Below the pieces are notes generated by a model, which worked only from the letters and a program-made list of their open reading frames with translations, was not told the DNA's origin and searched no databases. Below, piece by piece: positions 43,980 through 53,299 of a DNA stretch of 64,000 nt. Position 1 is the first letter of the stretch, and the number at the start of each line of letters is the position of its first letter. Position numbers and translations under genes: made by a program. The DNA comes from Actinomycetaceae bacterium TAE3-ERU4 (lineage in GTDB: Bacteria; Actinomycetota; Actinomycetes; Actinomycetales; Actinomycetaceae). The stretch is from the NCBI GenBank assembly GCA_019218365.1, contig JAHUUJ010000001.1, forward strand, positions 186,001 through 250,000, given 5' to 3'.

Positions 43980-45422
43980 GTGAAAACGGTTAAGACACTC
44001 ACGACGCAAACGCCCGATAAAAAAATTAGCGGGCTCGACAACTTCTTTGAAATTAGCAAGCGGGGATCGAATCTCGCCGCGGAAATCCGAGGCGGTATCG
44101 TTACCTTCTTTGCTATGTCCTACATTCTGGTAATCAATCCTATTATTCTTTCTAAAGCAGCTGGGGTAAACCCTGCAGCGGTCGCTGCCGGTACCGCTCT
44201 GATTGCAGGGTTGATGACAATCTTGATGGGCGTTTGGGCTAATTTCCCACTCGCGATGGCTGCCGGAATGGGACTTAACGCAATGGTTGCCTTCACCTTG
44301 TGTGGTCCCTTAAATCTAACCTACGCCGAGGCTATGGGGTTAATTTTCTGGGAAGGTGTTCTAATTACCATCCTGGTGCTCACCGGTTTCCGTGAAGCAG
44401 TTTTCAAGGCCATTCCCAGCCAATTAAAAGTTGCCATTTCAGTTGGTATCGGGCTCTTTATTGCTTTCATCGGTCTAGTAGATGCCGGTATCATCCGCGC
44501 TACTCAGGCACCCCCGGTTCAGTTAGGAATTAACGGATCACTTGAAGGTTGGCCCGCGCTGGTTTTCGTAGTTGGTCTTATCACCACTATTATTCTTTAT
44601 GTCCGCAAGGTTCGCGGTGCAATTCTAATTGGTATCGCTTCTTCAACCCTCCTTGCTGTAATCATTCAGATGTTCGCCCACCTTCCAGGACGTTCAGCCG
44701 AAGCACCTACTGGTTGGGGAATTACCATTCCCCAATTGCAAGGTAGCCCAATTGCGATTCCATCATTTGCGACCCTTGGACAGATTGACTTCTTTGGGGC
44801 TTTCCACAAACTTGGTTTTGTCGCCGTTCTACTTCTTGTGTTTAGCCTAATGTTGGCCGATTTCTTCGACACGATGGGAACCATGGTAGCTATTGGTGCC
44901 GAAGCTGGATTACTGGACAAAGAGGGTGTCCCAGGACGTTCTCGCGCCATTTTGCTAGTTGACTCCCTTTCCGCCATTGCCGGTGGTCTAGGTGGTGTTT
45001 CTTCAAATACCGCCTATGTTGAATCTTCTGCCGGAGTTGGTGAAGGCGCGCGCACCGGTTTGGCTAATATCGTTACCGGTGTTTTATTCTTGCTGTCTAT
45101 GTTCTTCGCTCCGGTAGTTGAAATTGTTCCTTCCGAAGCAGCTACTACAGCTTTGGTATTCGTTGGTTTCTTGATGATGACCCAGGTAGCAGACATTGAT
45201 TGGAAGAATCCTGAGATTGCAATTCCCGCGTTCTTAACGATTGTGTTCATGCCTTTCTCATACTCCATTACCGTTGGTATTGGTATGGGTTTTGTCTCTT
45301 ACTTCTTTATCAAGTTGGGACGCGGAAAGTTCCGCGATATCCACCCTCTAATGTGGATCGTGTCCCTGCTATTCATGCTCTACTTCGTCCTCGGACCTGT
45401 ACAGCAGCTTTTAGGTTCCTAA
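43980..45422 (+). CDS. NCS2 family (AzgA-like) purine permease
   Basis: A 480-residue membrane transporter of nucleobases (adenine, guanine, hypoxanthine) by proton symport. Family marks: NFFEISKRGSNLAAEIRGGIVTFFAMSYILVINP at the N-terminus, AAGMGLNAMVAFTL, the substrate-site region MLADFFDTMGTMVAIGAEAGLLD, and GVSSNTAYVESSAGVGEGARTGLAN. The start is GTG at 43980 with AAAAGGAA 6 nt upstream. The 140-nt leader contains a short GC-rich hairpin (CCGTGCGC/GCGCGG near 43940) but no recognisable purine riboswitch. A terminator follows the stop. Confidence 0.94.
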   Translation: MKTVKTLTTQTPDKKISGLDNFFEISKRGSNLAAEIRGGIVTFFAMSYILVINPIILSKAAGVNPAAVAAGTALIAGLMTILMGVWANFPLAMAAGMGLNAMVAFTLCGPLNLTYAEAMGLIFWEGVLITILVLTGFREAVFKAIPSQLKVAISVGIGLFIAFIGLVDAGIIRATQAPPVQLGINGSLEGWPALVFVVGLITTIILYVRKVRGAILIGIASSTLLAVIIQMFAHLPGRSAEAPTGWGITIPQLQGSPIAIPSFATLGQIDFFGAFHKLGFVAVLLLVFSLMLADFFDTMGTMVAIGAEAGLLDKEGVPGRSRAILLVDSLSAIAGGLGGVSSNTAYVESSAGVGEGARTGLANIVTGVLFLLSMFFAPVVEIVPSEAATTALVFVGFLMMTQVADIDWKNPEIAIPAFLTIVFMPFSYSITVGIGMGFVSYFFIKLGRGKFRDIHPLMWIVSLLFMLYFVLGPVQQLLGS

Positions 45423-45434
45423 CCTAAAAGCTTC

Positions 45435-45470
45435 TGTCCCCCCGCAGTTTTGACGGGGGGACATTTTTTA
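45435..45470 (+). terminator. Rho-independent terminator of the purine permease gene
   Basis: Arms TGTCCCCCCG / CGGGGGGACA around CAGTTTTGA, followed by TTTTTTA. Confidence 0.93.
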
Positions 45471-45483
45471 TAAATTATTTTTC

Positions 45484-46284
45484 TTAAAAAAGAAAAGTTT
45501 TAATTAAAGTAAAACTTCCTACCGCTACAAGGAGAAAAGCAAAAATATAAGTAAGAGTTGACTGGCGTATCCGTTGCGAAAGCGGCCCTCCAAGGTATCC
45601 TCCTACAGATGAGCCCGCCGTAAACAGAAGCACAACCATCCAGTCAACATTAAAGTTTCCTCGCACTACCCCGGTTACGATGGCTACACTTGCCGCTATT
45701 ATCATCACCAGCAGAGCCGTTGCAGCTGCCTCACGAACGTTTAATTTCATCACTATCATCAGCGCCGGAACAACCACAAACCCACCAATTCCAAATAATC
45801 CAGTTAGGATTCCGGTAGATAAACCAGCTATTCCAACATAGAAATAGTTAATCTTTTGCTCTTTACAGCTTTTTCGCAGCAGTTGTTTTTGCGTATTGCC
45901 CTTTCCTCGTTCACGTTTCCTTTGTAAATAAGCGTTACGAAACATAAATCCGGAAACGCTGAGCAACAAAATTACGAATAGAGAAAAAAGTTCCTTTTCC
46001 CCCAAAAGATGATTTAAGTATCTTCCCCCGATTGCTCCAAGTGAAGAAAATAAAGCAAATGTTACCCCTTCACCCCACCGAATTTGTTCCCGTCTCTCCC
46101 TAGCAATAATTGCCGCAAAAGAAGTAACAATAACAATTACAAGCGACCCTGAAGTAGCATCATGAGGAGTTTGCATAAGCAGATAGGTCAAGATAGGTAC
46201 GGAAAGAATCCCTCCCCCAGCACCGAGAGTTCCTACAACCACTCCGACACTGAGACCAACTAAAACTGCTATCAGAGCAGACAT
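45484..46284 (-). CDS. TauE/SafE family sulfite/anion exporter
   Basis: A 266-residue membrane protein with about eight helices in two repeats, each with the family's glycine-rich entry: GVVVGTLGAGGGILSVPIL near residue 15 and GILTGLFGIGGFVVVPALMI near residue 155. A basic cytoplasmic loop (about 117-140, RKRERGKGNTQKQ) divides the halves. Relatives move sulfite, sulfoacetate or other organosulfur anions; the substrate is unknown. It lies downstream of the TetR gene on the same strand but with a gap of about 150 nt. Confidence 0.88.
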   Translation of the reverse strand: MSALIAVLVGLSVGVVVGTLGAGGGILSVPILTYLLMQTPHDATSGSLVIVIVTSFAAIIARERREQIRWGEGVTFALFSSLGAIGGRYLNHLLGEKELFSLFVILLLSVSGFMFRNAYLQRKRERGKGNTQKQLLRKSCKEQKINYFYVGIAGLSTGILTGLFGIGGFVVVPALMIVMKLNVREAAATALLVMIIAASVAIVTGVVRGNFNVDWMVVLLFTAGSSVGGYLGGPLSQRIRQSTLTYIFAFLLVAVGSFTLIKTFLF

Positions 46285-46431
46285 GTTACCCCGCCTAAAA
46301 ACAAGTCTATTTTTCGAATCATTGCAATTTGACCTTTGGGTAACAGGGAATAGTTTTCCCTATCTTAGACGAGTGTGTTTAGAGAAAAATTTTAAGAAGA
46401 TAAATCTTTATTCCCTGTTATTTTATCAAGA

Positions 46432-47097
46432 TTAGACTGAGGGGCGGTCTGTTTCTAATCCTCGGATAATAAAATCTAACTTAGTATCCAAAAAACCACG
46501 CCCGTTCATTTGAAAAGACTTAACACCCAATTCTTGAAACTGTTTTGTCATCTCTGCTTTGACTTTATCTGGGGCATTTTTATTATCCATGCACTTAAAC
46601 GGACTACGACCGGCTAATGCCTCCATTCCCACATGCGTGGCGATAACATTATCACCAATGAAATCTAGCGCAAACATCGCCTGACCACGAGTAAATCCCT
46701 GTTTTTCTAAATCTTTCAAGAGCCCTAGAAAGATAATCTTTATATATCTAAAAGAAGCTGGATTAGTTGATATAAGTACAGATATTCCAGGATATTTTTC
46801 GCAGCATTCCCATATTTTATTTGCCCACCCAAGGAGGATTTCTTTCCAACCCATTCCCTCGGTATCCAGACTCATCATCTTTACTGATTCTTCAATCGCA
46901 GCGTTAAGGACTTCCTCTCGGCTTTCGAATAGCCTGTATATAGCCGGGGTACTCACCCCCAGTTCCCTAGCCACTTGCCCAAGAGTAAAATCAGCTATCC
47001 CACATTTCCACGCCGCGCTAATAACATCCTGACGTGTAAAAGTGGGTTTAGGACCGGTTTTCTTCCCAAGCGGTTTGCTGCGCTTTATCTTTTCCAT
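46432..47097 (-). CDS. TetR family transcriptional regulator
   Basis: A repressor with an N-terminal HTH (about residues 20-65, FTLGQVARELGVSTPAIYRLFESREEVL) and a C-terminal ligand-binding region of TetR_C type (about 85-205). I place the start at ATG 47097 (221 residues, MEKIKRSKPLGKK), 4 nt after the stop of the second ABC gene; the longer frame overlaps that gene by 65 nt. AAGAGG abuts the ATG, suggesting coupling. It is the last gene of the ABC-ABC-TetR operon and may sense a transported ligand; iron control probably comes from the separate DtxR-type box upstream. Confidence 0.88.
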   Translation of the reverse strand: MEKIKRSKPLGKKTGPKPTFTRQDVISAAWKCGIADFTLGQVARELGVSTPAIYRLFESREEVLNAAIEESVKMMSLDTEGMGWKEILLGWANKIWECCEKYPGISVLISTNPASFRYIKIIFLGLLKDLEKQGFTRGQAMFALDFIGDNVIATHVGMEALAGRSPFKCMDNKNAPDKVKAEMTKQFQELGVKSFQMNGRGFLDTKLDFIIRGLETDRPSV

Positions 47098-47101
47098 CCT
47101 C

Positions 47102-48850
47102 TTAAGATAACTGCCATCCGGCCGCTGCCGCACGCGTAGCGATAAAACGGGCGTAAGTTTTCCCAATTTTCATTAATTCTTCGTGAGTTCCAATCGCCTC
47201 AATTTCTCCGTAGGAGTTTAGCGAGACAATCATGTCAGCTTCCTTAATGGTATCTAGTTTGTGGGCAATAACAAGGATTGTTGCACTCTTGCGTAATTCA
47301 TTTACTGAATTAACGATGTTATCCTCGTTCTCCGGGTCAAGCGACGAAGTTGCCTCATCCAGCAGTACAATTGGCGCGTTTTTTAGAAGGGCGCGAGCAA
47401 TCGACACTCGCTGGCGTTCACCGCCGGAAAGGGAACGTCCACCTTCCCCGACTGGAGTTTTCCACCCCTCGGGCAGTCGCTTAATAATTTCAGTTACACC
47501 CGCTAAGCGAGCCACTTCTTCAATTTCTTCAAAAGTGGCGTCCTCTCGTCCAAGACGGATATTAGCTTCCAAGGTATCGTCAAAGAGATACACATCTTGG
47601 AATACCATCGAAAGTTGGCTCATCAAAGCACTTGATTCCTGTTCTTTAACCGGCACTCCACCAACTAAGACTTCACCTGAAACCGAATCGTAAAAACGAC
47701 TAAAGAGTCGGGCAATAGTTGTTTTACCGCACCCAGAAGGCCCGACAAGAGCGCACATTCTCTGCGGTGGAACAGTGAAACTGATATTCCGCAGTACCGG
47801 AGCAGCGCCATAATCAAAGGAAACGTCTCGCATTTCCAACTCTCCCGGTTTAGGTAAGGGCTTAGCTTCGATTGGAGCGGGAAGCGGTTTAGCGACGAGT
47901 AAATCATCCATCGAATTCAAGGTTTCACGACGAGTTTCTATAGCAACTACAAATTGCGCAACGGTAGTTACCAACTGGTTAAAACGTAGCGAGATTCCGA
48001 TAAAGGCGATTGCCATAAGGGGTGGAATAACACCGCGAACGCTTAGATTACCGACATAGATAATTAGCATGACAACAACGAACTGGACTATTCCACCCGA
48101 AAGAATATTTGCCAAACTTTCGAGCCATAGTTCCTTATATGAAGATTTACGTGCTTTAGCGATAGCACGATTTAGTTGTTCATAAGATTCGTCTTGTCCG
48201 GCGGCACGCAGAGCCTGCTGGCACTGTGCAAATTCAACAATGCGTGAGGTAAGTTCTACCTGTCCCGGCTCACCTATGGCTTTGCCTCGTTTCCCTACCT
48301 TGCCGGCTACTAGGAGAATTACAAAAATTAGAGGCAAGGCTAGGAGTAGGGGTAAGCCAAGATGCCAGTCCCAGAAAAAAACACCTACTACAATTACCAA
48401 AACAGTTACTGTCTTGTACTGTACGGCATAGATAATGTGGGCGATGATTTCGCCGGCAAGCATCAGTTCATAGCTAACCAAACGAGACATTCTCCCGGCT
48501 TTAGAATCATCGAACCAGCCAAGAGGAAGTCGGGAAATCTGTTCACCTGCTCGGCGATGGAAAGTCCTCAGCATATCCCCAGCCATACTGTACGAAAGAA
48601 TGGCCGGGAAATAGAGGCAAATACCACCGATTATTGCTAGTCCTAAATAAACTATCATCCATTGCGTGAAGTAAAGCCCCCAGGAAGCCTGTCCAGTTTC
48701 GAGGGAAGTAACTGCAGGCAACAGGAAAATAAATCCTAGTCCTTCAGTAAGCCCAAAGATAATCGCCCAAACCGAAATTTTATTCAGAATTTCCGGTTCT
48801 TCAAGCATCCGTCCAATACGGGTTTTTAGATTAAGAATGACAGTGTCCAC
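47102..48850 (-). CDS. ABC half-transporter, ATP-binding/permease (siderophore import type, IrtB/YbtQ-like)
   Basis: A 582-residue half-transporter with a six-helix membrane domain (about 20-300) and an ATPase domain (about 340-582) with Walker A GPSGCGKTT, signature LSGGERQRVSIA, Walker B IVLLDEATSSLDPE and the H-loop (VIAHKL). It starts with GTG 2 nt after the first ABC gene, with AAAGGGAGA as RBS, and the two should form a heterodimer. Sequence alone resembles exporters, but the neighbouring siderophore-interacting flavoprotein and the iron box argue for Fe-siderophore uptake, as known for IrtAB and YbtPQ. Confidence 0.9.
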   Translation of the reverse strand: MDTVILNLKTRIGRMLEEPEILNKISVWAIIFGLTEGLGFIFLLPAVTSLETGQASWGLYFTQWMIVYLGLAIIGGICLYFPAILSYSMAGDMLRTFHRRAGEQISRLPLGWFDDSKAGRMSRLVSYELMLAGEIIAHIIYAVQYKTVTVLVIVVGVFFWDWHLGLPLLLALPLIFVILLVAGKVGKRGKAIGEPGQVELTSRIVEFAQCQQALRAAGQDESYEQLNRAIAKARKSSYKELWLESLANILSGGIVQFVVVMLIIYVGNLSVRGVIPPLMAIAFIGISLRFNQLVTTVAQFVVAIETRRETLNSMDDLLVAKPLPAPIEAKPLPKPGELEMRDVSFDYGAAPVLRNISFTVPPQRMCALVGPSGCGKTTIARLFSRFYDSVSGEVLVGGVPVKEQESSALMSQLSMVFQDVYLFDDTLEANIRLGREDATFEEIEEVARLAGVTEIIKRLPEGWKTPVGEGGRSLSGGERQRVSIARALLKNAPIVLLDEATSSLDPENEDNIVNSVNELRKSATILVIAHKLDTIKEADMIVSLNSYGEIEAIGTHEELMKIGKTYARFIATRAAAAGWQLS

Positions 48851-48852
48851 GG

Positions 48853-50700
48853 TTATTCTCCCTTTGCATTCTCGTCAATGCTGACACGGTGCTGTTGCCA
48901 TAGACGGCGATAAATTGGATTATCTTTTAATTCCTCGTGCTTTCCAGAGGCAACTAAATAACCTCGGTCTAGAACAAGAATTTGGTCGGCTCCGCGAATT
49001 GATTCCGGCCGGTGTGCAATAACGAGAACGGTTCGCCCTTCAACGAGACGATTTAGAGCATCTTGAATCTGAGCTTCCGATTCAGGATCAGCAAAGGCCG
49101 TTGCTTCATCCATTATCAGTACCGGGGTTTGCGCAAGAATAGCTCGTGCAATTGCGATTCTTTGACGTTCCCCGCCGGATAGGGCGGTATCTTTACCCAA
49201 GATAGTTTCATAACCATCTTCAAGATTCTCAATGACCTGGTTAATATTCGCTGCTTTAGCTGCAGTTTTTATTTCCTCTAGGGTTGCTCCAGGCTTAGCG
49301 AGAGAAATATTTTCCTTTACTGAAGCGCGAAGAAGCTGTGGGTCTTGAATGATAAAACCAACTCGTTTGTAGAGTTCTTTTGCCGGGTACTCACGTAAGT
49401 CCACGCCCCCTAGCTTGATACATCCTTGGGCGGGATCGTTAAATCTAGCAAGCAACATTGCCAAAGTTGATTTACCAGATCCAGAAGGGCCTACCAAAGC
49501 GGTGACAGTGCCTGGCTTTAAGGTAAAACTAATATCTTTTGCGGCAATATTTTCACCATAGCTATAGGAGACGTTATCAAATTCCACTTCCAGGTTCTCG
49601 GTAGGAATTTCCACATTCCCTTCCTTGTCCTGCTCAAGTATGGGAGAAGTGAGGATTTCTTGGATACGGATTGCCGCGGCACCGGCAATTTGGTAAGACC
49701 AAGTCATTCCTGCCATCACATCAAGCGCATTGGGAATCGCCAGTGCAATCAAGGAAGTAGCGAGTACGGAGCTAACGGGAACACCGGCATTCCATACTAG
49801 GTATCCACCTCCAAGTAGGTTTACAAAGAAAATTACAGGAACACCAATCCAAGCTGCCGCGAAAGCCGACCCCTTCATCATTGGGCCAGTCCAGTCCATG
49901 TAGAAGTCGTAGAAATTGTCTGCAGCTTCCTGGTAATTGCGGTGTGCTTTACCAGTTTTCCCAAAGGCTTTAACAACGGTAATCCCGGAAACAAATTCAA
50001 GAGTTGTAGACGATACTTTACCTAGGTAACGGTCCATTTCCACCGTTTTTTCGCCCATATTCCACATCATCCAAATCATTGCCGCAATGTAGATTGGAAG
50101 AGTCGAAATAGTTAACAATCCCAGTCGCCAATCAACAATAAAGGCATAGGCAGTTAGGCAAACAGGCATGAACATTGCCACGGTTTCATCGACAGGTTTG
50201 TGTGCAATTAAGACGTGGATTTGTAGTACGTCGTCGTGAACGAGTTTGCGGATTTTTCCAGAGTTGGTTTTAGAGAACCAAGAAAGCGGCATTTGTCCGA
50301 TTCGCTCAAGAAGTTTTTGCCGAATGAAAATACTGAATTTTAGGTCTCCCATGTGGGTAATTAACAGACCTAAAGCGTAGAGTAAAAGCTGTAAACAAAA
50401 AGCTGAAACTAAGATGATGATTACGTTGCTAACTTCCTGAGCATTGGGAGATTGTCCGTTAGCTGCGGCGCTAAGCAAAATGCTCCCAAGCTTAACCAAT
50501 GCAATGTAGGGAACAATGGATAAGAACCCTGAAATCATTCCGAGCGCGCGCCCGGCTAACAGATGATAGCGAATTGGAGTTAGTAGACTTGCGAGGGCTT
50601 TTTTACCCTCTTTATGCTGCGCCTTTAAATCAGCTTGTTTTTCATTCTCATCTTCCAAAGAGATTATTTCTTCAGAGTTTTCACGAGCTTTTACTTCCAC
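48853..50700 (-). CDS. ABC half-transporter, ATP-binding/permease (siderophore import type, IrtA/YbtP-like)
   Basis: A 615-residue half-transporter. A charged N-terminus (about 1-35) precedes the membrane domain, which contains PLSWFSKTNSGKIRKLVHDD and a VLIAHKPVDETVAMFMP helix (about residues 155-180), typical of the YbtPQ/IrtAB group. The ATPase domain (about 375-605) has Walker A GPSGSGKST, signature LSGGERQRIAIA and Walker B VLIMDEATAFADPE. The start is GTG at 50700 with AAAGGG upstream. A DtxR-type box overlaps the leader at 50716-50734. It lacks the FAD domain that IrtA carries; that function may be supplied by the separate SIP gene. Confidence 0.9.
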   Translation of the reverse strand: MEVKARENSEEIISLEDENEKQADLKAQHKEGKKALASLLTPIRYHLLAGRALGMISGFLSIVPYIALVKLGSILLSAAANGQSPNAQEVSNVIIILVSAFCLQLLLYALGLLITHMGDLKFSIFIRQKLLERIGQMPLSWFSKTNSGKIRKLVHDDVLQIHVLIAHKPVDETVAMFMPVCLTAYAFIVDWRLGLLTISTLPIYIAAMIWMMWNMGEKTVEMDRYLGKVSSTTLEFVSGITVVKAFGKTGKAHRNYQEAADNFYDFYMDWTGPMMKGSAFAAAWIGVPVIFFVNLLGGGYLVWNAGVPVSSVLATSLIALAIPNALDVMAGMTWSYQIAGAAAIRIQEILTSPILEQDKEGNVEIPTENLEVEFDNVSYSYGENIAAKDISFTLKPGTVTALVGPSGSGKSTLAMLLARFNDPAQGCIKLGGVDLREYPAKELYKRVGFIIQDPQLLRASVKENISLAKPGATLEEIKTAAKAANINQVIENLEDGYETILGKDTALSGGERQRIAIARAILAQTPVLIMDEATAFADPESEAQIQDALNRLVEGRTVLVIAHRPESIRGADQILVLDRGYLVASGKHEELKDNPIYRRLWQQHRVSIDENAKGE

Positions 50701-50715
50701 AACTAAACCCTTTTC

Positions 50716-50734
50716 TTAGGTTAGGCTAATATAT
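50716..50734. promoter_or_regulatory. DtxR/IdeR-type iron box
   Basis: TTAGGTTAGGCTAATATAT shares its first 14 positions with the consensus TTAGGTTAGGCTAACCTAA and diverges at the end. It is 16 nt upstream of the GTG of the first ABC gene, just before its RBS, a good position for iron-dependent repression. Confidence 0.75.
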
Positions 50735-50887
50735 TGATTAACGCTATTAACTATTTAATCATAGGTTTTTATTTTTGTGTAGAGTTTCGATAAAAAACTT
50801 AGTTATGGGCTGTCTCTAAGCAAAGACGAGCACAGATAAAAATAAGTTCTTTTAAGCCAAGAAAAAGCATAAATTGAAAGTAGCTAC

Positions 50888-51775
50888 CTACTCGTAAGCT
50901 ACATAATCAACCCTAACCGCAGGAAAAGAAGAAAGTAAAGATTGAATTTTCGGACGTATTTTCTCAAGGGTTTTCGAGCTAATTGCAACCCAGAGATAGA
51001 CTTGCGAAGAGATTCCTTCTGCAAACTCCATTCCACTTAAAAGTTCTTGTAATTTTCGGACCCCTTCTTGCACAAAATCTGCAGGTGGGCGAACCCAAAT
51101 TGGTTCCACTCCTTCAATCACCCTACGGTCAGCTTTATGAGGTATCCAGGCAAGCACCTCACACTTACCCTGCGGAAGCTTAACGCTTACCTTTTCATGG
51201 AAGTATTTTGCGATATTTTCGGCTGCGGGAATAGCTACCGGCTCAACCAGCAAAATTGTCTGAAATTCACCCCGCAGACAATAGTCCACCTTTTCTTCAA
51301 TTTCTAAAGTAACTTCATCGCCAACTTCAGCATTTTGGGCCCATTTAGCCCCCGGGCCGGGCGGGCGAGTATCGGCAGAAACGATTCCTTCAGGAACCTC
51401 CACACCTACAACAGGCGAGGCAGAAGCAGCCATAGGGTTAATGAAAACGTTTGACACACTAGAGCTTTCTTTTTCCGCACTAACTCCAGTAATTCCATAT
51501 CTAGCCATATCGTCACGCACAACAACATCAATCGCGAAAGAACGCAAGGTTCCTTCCTCGTCGTAACGAAAACGCGAAATTGTGTAGCTTCGACGGCAAT
51601 CTACCTCACCAAGTACCAGGGTGACTACCCGATTCGGTAGAGAATCTCCCAACAAGCTGAAGCTACCTAGACTTTGAGAAGAAGAAAAATCATCACTGGC
51701 AAGCCAAATTCTTTTATATATTCGGCTCAATCTTTGAGAACGAACCACTTTGGCTTTAATCATTTTTGTTGCCAA
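50888..51775 (-). CDS. Siderophore-interacting protein (SIP) family FAD reductase
   Basis: A flavoprotein expected to reduce Fe(III)-siderophores in the cytoplasm to release iron. The FAD-binding part has RSYTISRF (about residue 60, matching the R.YT.R box), FAIDVVVR and PGPGAKWAQNAEVGDEV (about 145-160); the C-terminal SIP domain extends to VDYVAYE. I place the start at TTG 51775 (295 residues), because GGAGGA lies 9 nt upstream; ATG 51763 is the alternative. It is divergent from typical SIPs. It precedes the ABC pair on the same strand, with the iron box in between. Confidence 0.8.
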   Translation of the reverse strand: MATKMIKAKVVRSQRLSRIYKRIWLASDDFSSSQSLGSFSLLGDSLPNRVVTLVLGEVDCRRSYTISRFRYDEEGTLRSFAIDVVVRDDMARYGITGVSAEKESSSVSNVFINPMAASASPVVGVEVPEGIVSADTRPPGPGAKWAQNAEVGDEVTLEIEEKVDYCLRGEFQTILLVEPVAIPAAENIAKYFHEKVSVKLPQGKCEVLAWIPHKADRRVIEGVEPIWVRPPADFVQEGVRKLQELLSGMEFAEGISSQVYLWVAISSKTLEKIRPKIQSLLSSFPAVRVDYVAYE

Positions 51776-51800
51776 TTCTGATTTTCCTCCAGTGGATAGC

Positions 51801-51835
51801 AAAACGCCCCTCTGGGATAATTCACCAGTGGGGCG
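51801..51835 (-). terminator. Terminator of tRNA-Arg
   Basis: CGCCCC-T-CTGG (51805-51815) pairs with CCAG-T-GGGGCG (51825-51835); TTTTGC follows on the minus strand. Confidence 0.8.
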
Positions 51836-51840
51836 CGCGG

Positions 51841-51913
51841 CGCGCTCGAAGGGACTCGAACCCCCAACCTTCTGATCCGTAGTCAGATGCTCTATCCATT
51901 GAGCTACGAGCGC
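51841..51913 (-). tRNA. tRNA-Arg(ACG)
   Basis: The reverse strand folds as a standard cloverleaf: acceptor GCGCTCG/CGAGCGC, D-arm AGCTCAATGGATAGAGC, anticodon stem TCTGA-loop CTACGGA-TCAGA with anticodon ACG (CGU/CGC codons), and T-arm GGGGGTTCGAGTCCC. Discriminator G, no encoded CCA. It ends in a hairpin terminator. Confidence 0.95.
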
Positions 51914-52038
51914 AAACCGTTTTATCGGTTAACGAAGAAAAACTATACCTTGCCTTTTGGGTTCAAGCAATTTGACGCGAGTAACTTTCACCACAATCAG
52001 CTTTTTGCTTGGCTTTCTAGGGATTACTTACCGTAGAT

Positions 52039-52962
52039 TTACCCCCGAATCCGAAGTCCTCCGGGAATTATCTCGAAATTAAGTTCTTCCCCTTTTTCTA
52101 CTTTCATAATTTCCCCATCTACGCACAGTAGGCAAGGGGCGTCAGTAACGATTTTCGCTTTCTTGTCTCGCCAAATTTTTAAGTATTTTGTTTTCCGCGT
52201 ATGACTACGCCGCAAGATATTTAACAAAATAAGGAAAAAACGAGGAAACGAAAGGTCTGAAATAAGGCAAATATCTAGATTACCGTCGTCTAAAACCGCA
52301 TCGGGTAATATTTCTACGCCTCCTCCATAAAACCGCCCATTACAGACCGTCAGCATAAGCAATTTCCGCCCCTCTTCTTTCTTTTTACCCCCGTTATCCG
52401 GAACTAGAACTCGAACAGGGAAAGATCGGAAAGTAAAAAGAGAATGAAAAACAGCAACAATATATGCAAGGTGAGAACGGAAACGTTTTTTAATCCGAAT
52501 CGCCTTATGCGCCACATCCGCATCGAACCCAACTGAAGCACAGTTAACAAAAATCTGCCCATTGACTATCCCATAGTCTACTCGGCGAATATGTTCCGAC
52601 TGGAGACGAAGTAGAGCCTCGCCTATTTCTGGGGGAATATTCAACCCTGAAGCCATATCATTGCCAGTCCCAGCAGGCAGAACACCAAGAGTGCCACAGC
52701 CAGACTGTAGAAGCCCCTTAGCGACCTCGTTAATGGTTCCATCACCACCTACAGCAACCACTAGGTCATAGATATTCGCGGCACTTTTCGCAAGCTCCGT
52801 CGCGTGCCCCGGATACTTCGTTTCAACTATTTCCACAGAGGGAGCCTCTTCAGCGCACTTCACGCGACTTTCTATCTCTCGATAAAAATTAGTTATCGTT
52901 GCCGAGGTAGACGCTGCCCTGCCACCGTTAGCGGTAGGATTAACAATAAATAGGTAACGCAT
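52039..52962 (-). CDS. Diacylglycerol kinase family lipid kinase
   Basis: A 307-residue protein of the DagK/YegS catalytic-domain family that phosphorylates diacylglycerol or related lipids at the membrane. Motifs: VNPTANGGRA at the N-terminus, the nucleotide loop VAVGGDGTINEVAKGLL (about residues 72-88), LGVLPAGTGNDMASGL, and CASVGFDADVA; a C-terminal YGGGVEILPDAVLDDGNLDI block is also typical. CGGAGAA precedes the ATG. It lies between two tRNA genes on the same strand. Confidence 0.93.
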   Translation of the reverse strand: MRYLFIVNPTANGGRAASTSATITNFYREIESRVKCAEEAPSVEIVETKYPGHATELAKSAANIYDLVVAVGGDGTINEVAKGLLQSGCGTLGVLPAGTGNDMASGLNIPPEIGEALLRLQSEHIRRVDYGIVNGQIFVNCASVGFDADVAHKAIRIKKRFRSHLAYIVAVFHSLFTFRSFPVRVLVPDNGGKKKEEGRKLLMLTVCNGRFYGGGVEILPDAVLDDGNLDICLISDLSFPRFFLILLNILRRSHTRKTKYLKIWRDKKAKIVTDAPCLLCVDGEIMKVEKGEELNFEIIPGGLRIRG

Positions 52963-53086
52963 ACTTCTCCGTTCGTCTACCGCATTTTATTGCGTTTATT
53001 CGTTTTGTGCTGCTAAAGCTACCCTAATTTCCATTTTCTATATTATTAGCGCAATTATCCGCAGTTTTTTCTTTTAGAATGCAGAA

Positions 53087-53119
53087 CAAAACCCCGCCGC
53101 TTCAGTGAAACGACGGGGT
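53087..53119 (-). terminator. Terminator of tRNA-Ser
   Basis: ACCCCG.CG (53091-53099) pairs with CG.CGGGGT (53111-53119) around a TTCAGTGAAA-type loop; TTTTGTTC follows on the minus strand. Confidence 0.8.
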
Positions 53120-53125
53120 AAGTGG

Positions 53126-53215
53126 CGGAGTCGGTGGGATTTGAACCCACGAGGGACTTTCTCAGCCCCTACTCCCTTAGCAGGGGAGCGCCTTCGGCCA
53201 CTCGGCCACGACTCC
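53126..53215 (-). tRNA. tRNA-Ser(GCT)
   Basis: The reverse strand folds as a class II tRNA: acceptor GGAGTCG/CGACTCC, D-arm GGCCGAGTGGCC, anticodon stem CTCCC-CTGCTAA-GGGAG with anticodon GCT (AGC/AGU codons), a long variable arm and T-arm GTGGGTTCAAATCCCAC. 90 nt, discriminator G. Confidence 0.95.
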
Positions 53216-53299
53216 TAGCGCTGTTTTGCAGCACTTGAAAAGGATACATGCAGCTCACATTTTTGACAACATGAGCCGCATTAATCCAAACATACTTTA

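Noticed and set aside
47102-50700. Multidrug exporter reading of the ABC pair
   Set aside because: Possible from domain order alone, but the iron box and the SIP reductase in the same locus favour siderophore import; kept only as an alternative.
51841-53215. Phage attachment site at the tRNA genes
   Set aside because: No repeated tRNA 3' end or integrase was found nearby; the region between them is an ordinary lipid kinase gene.
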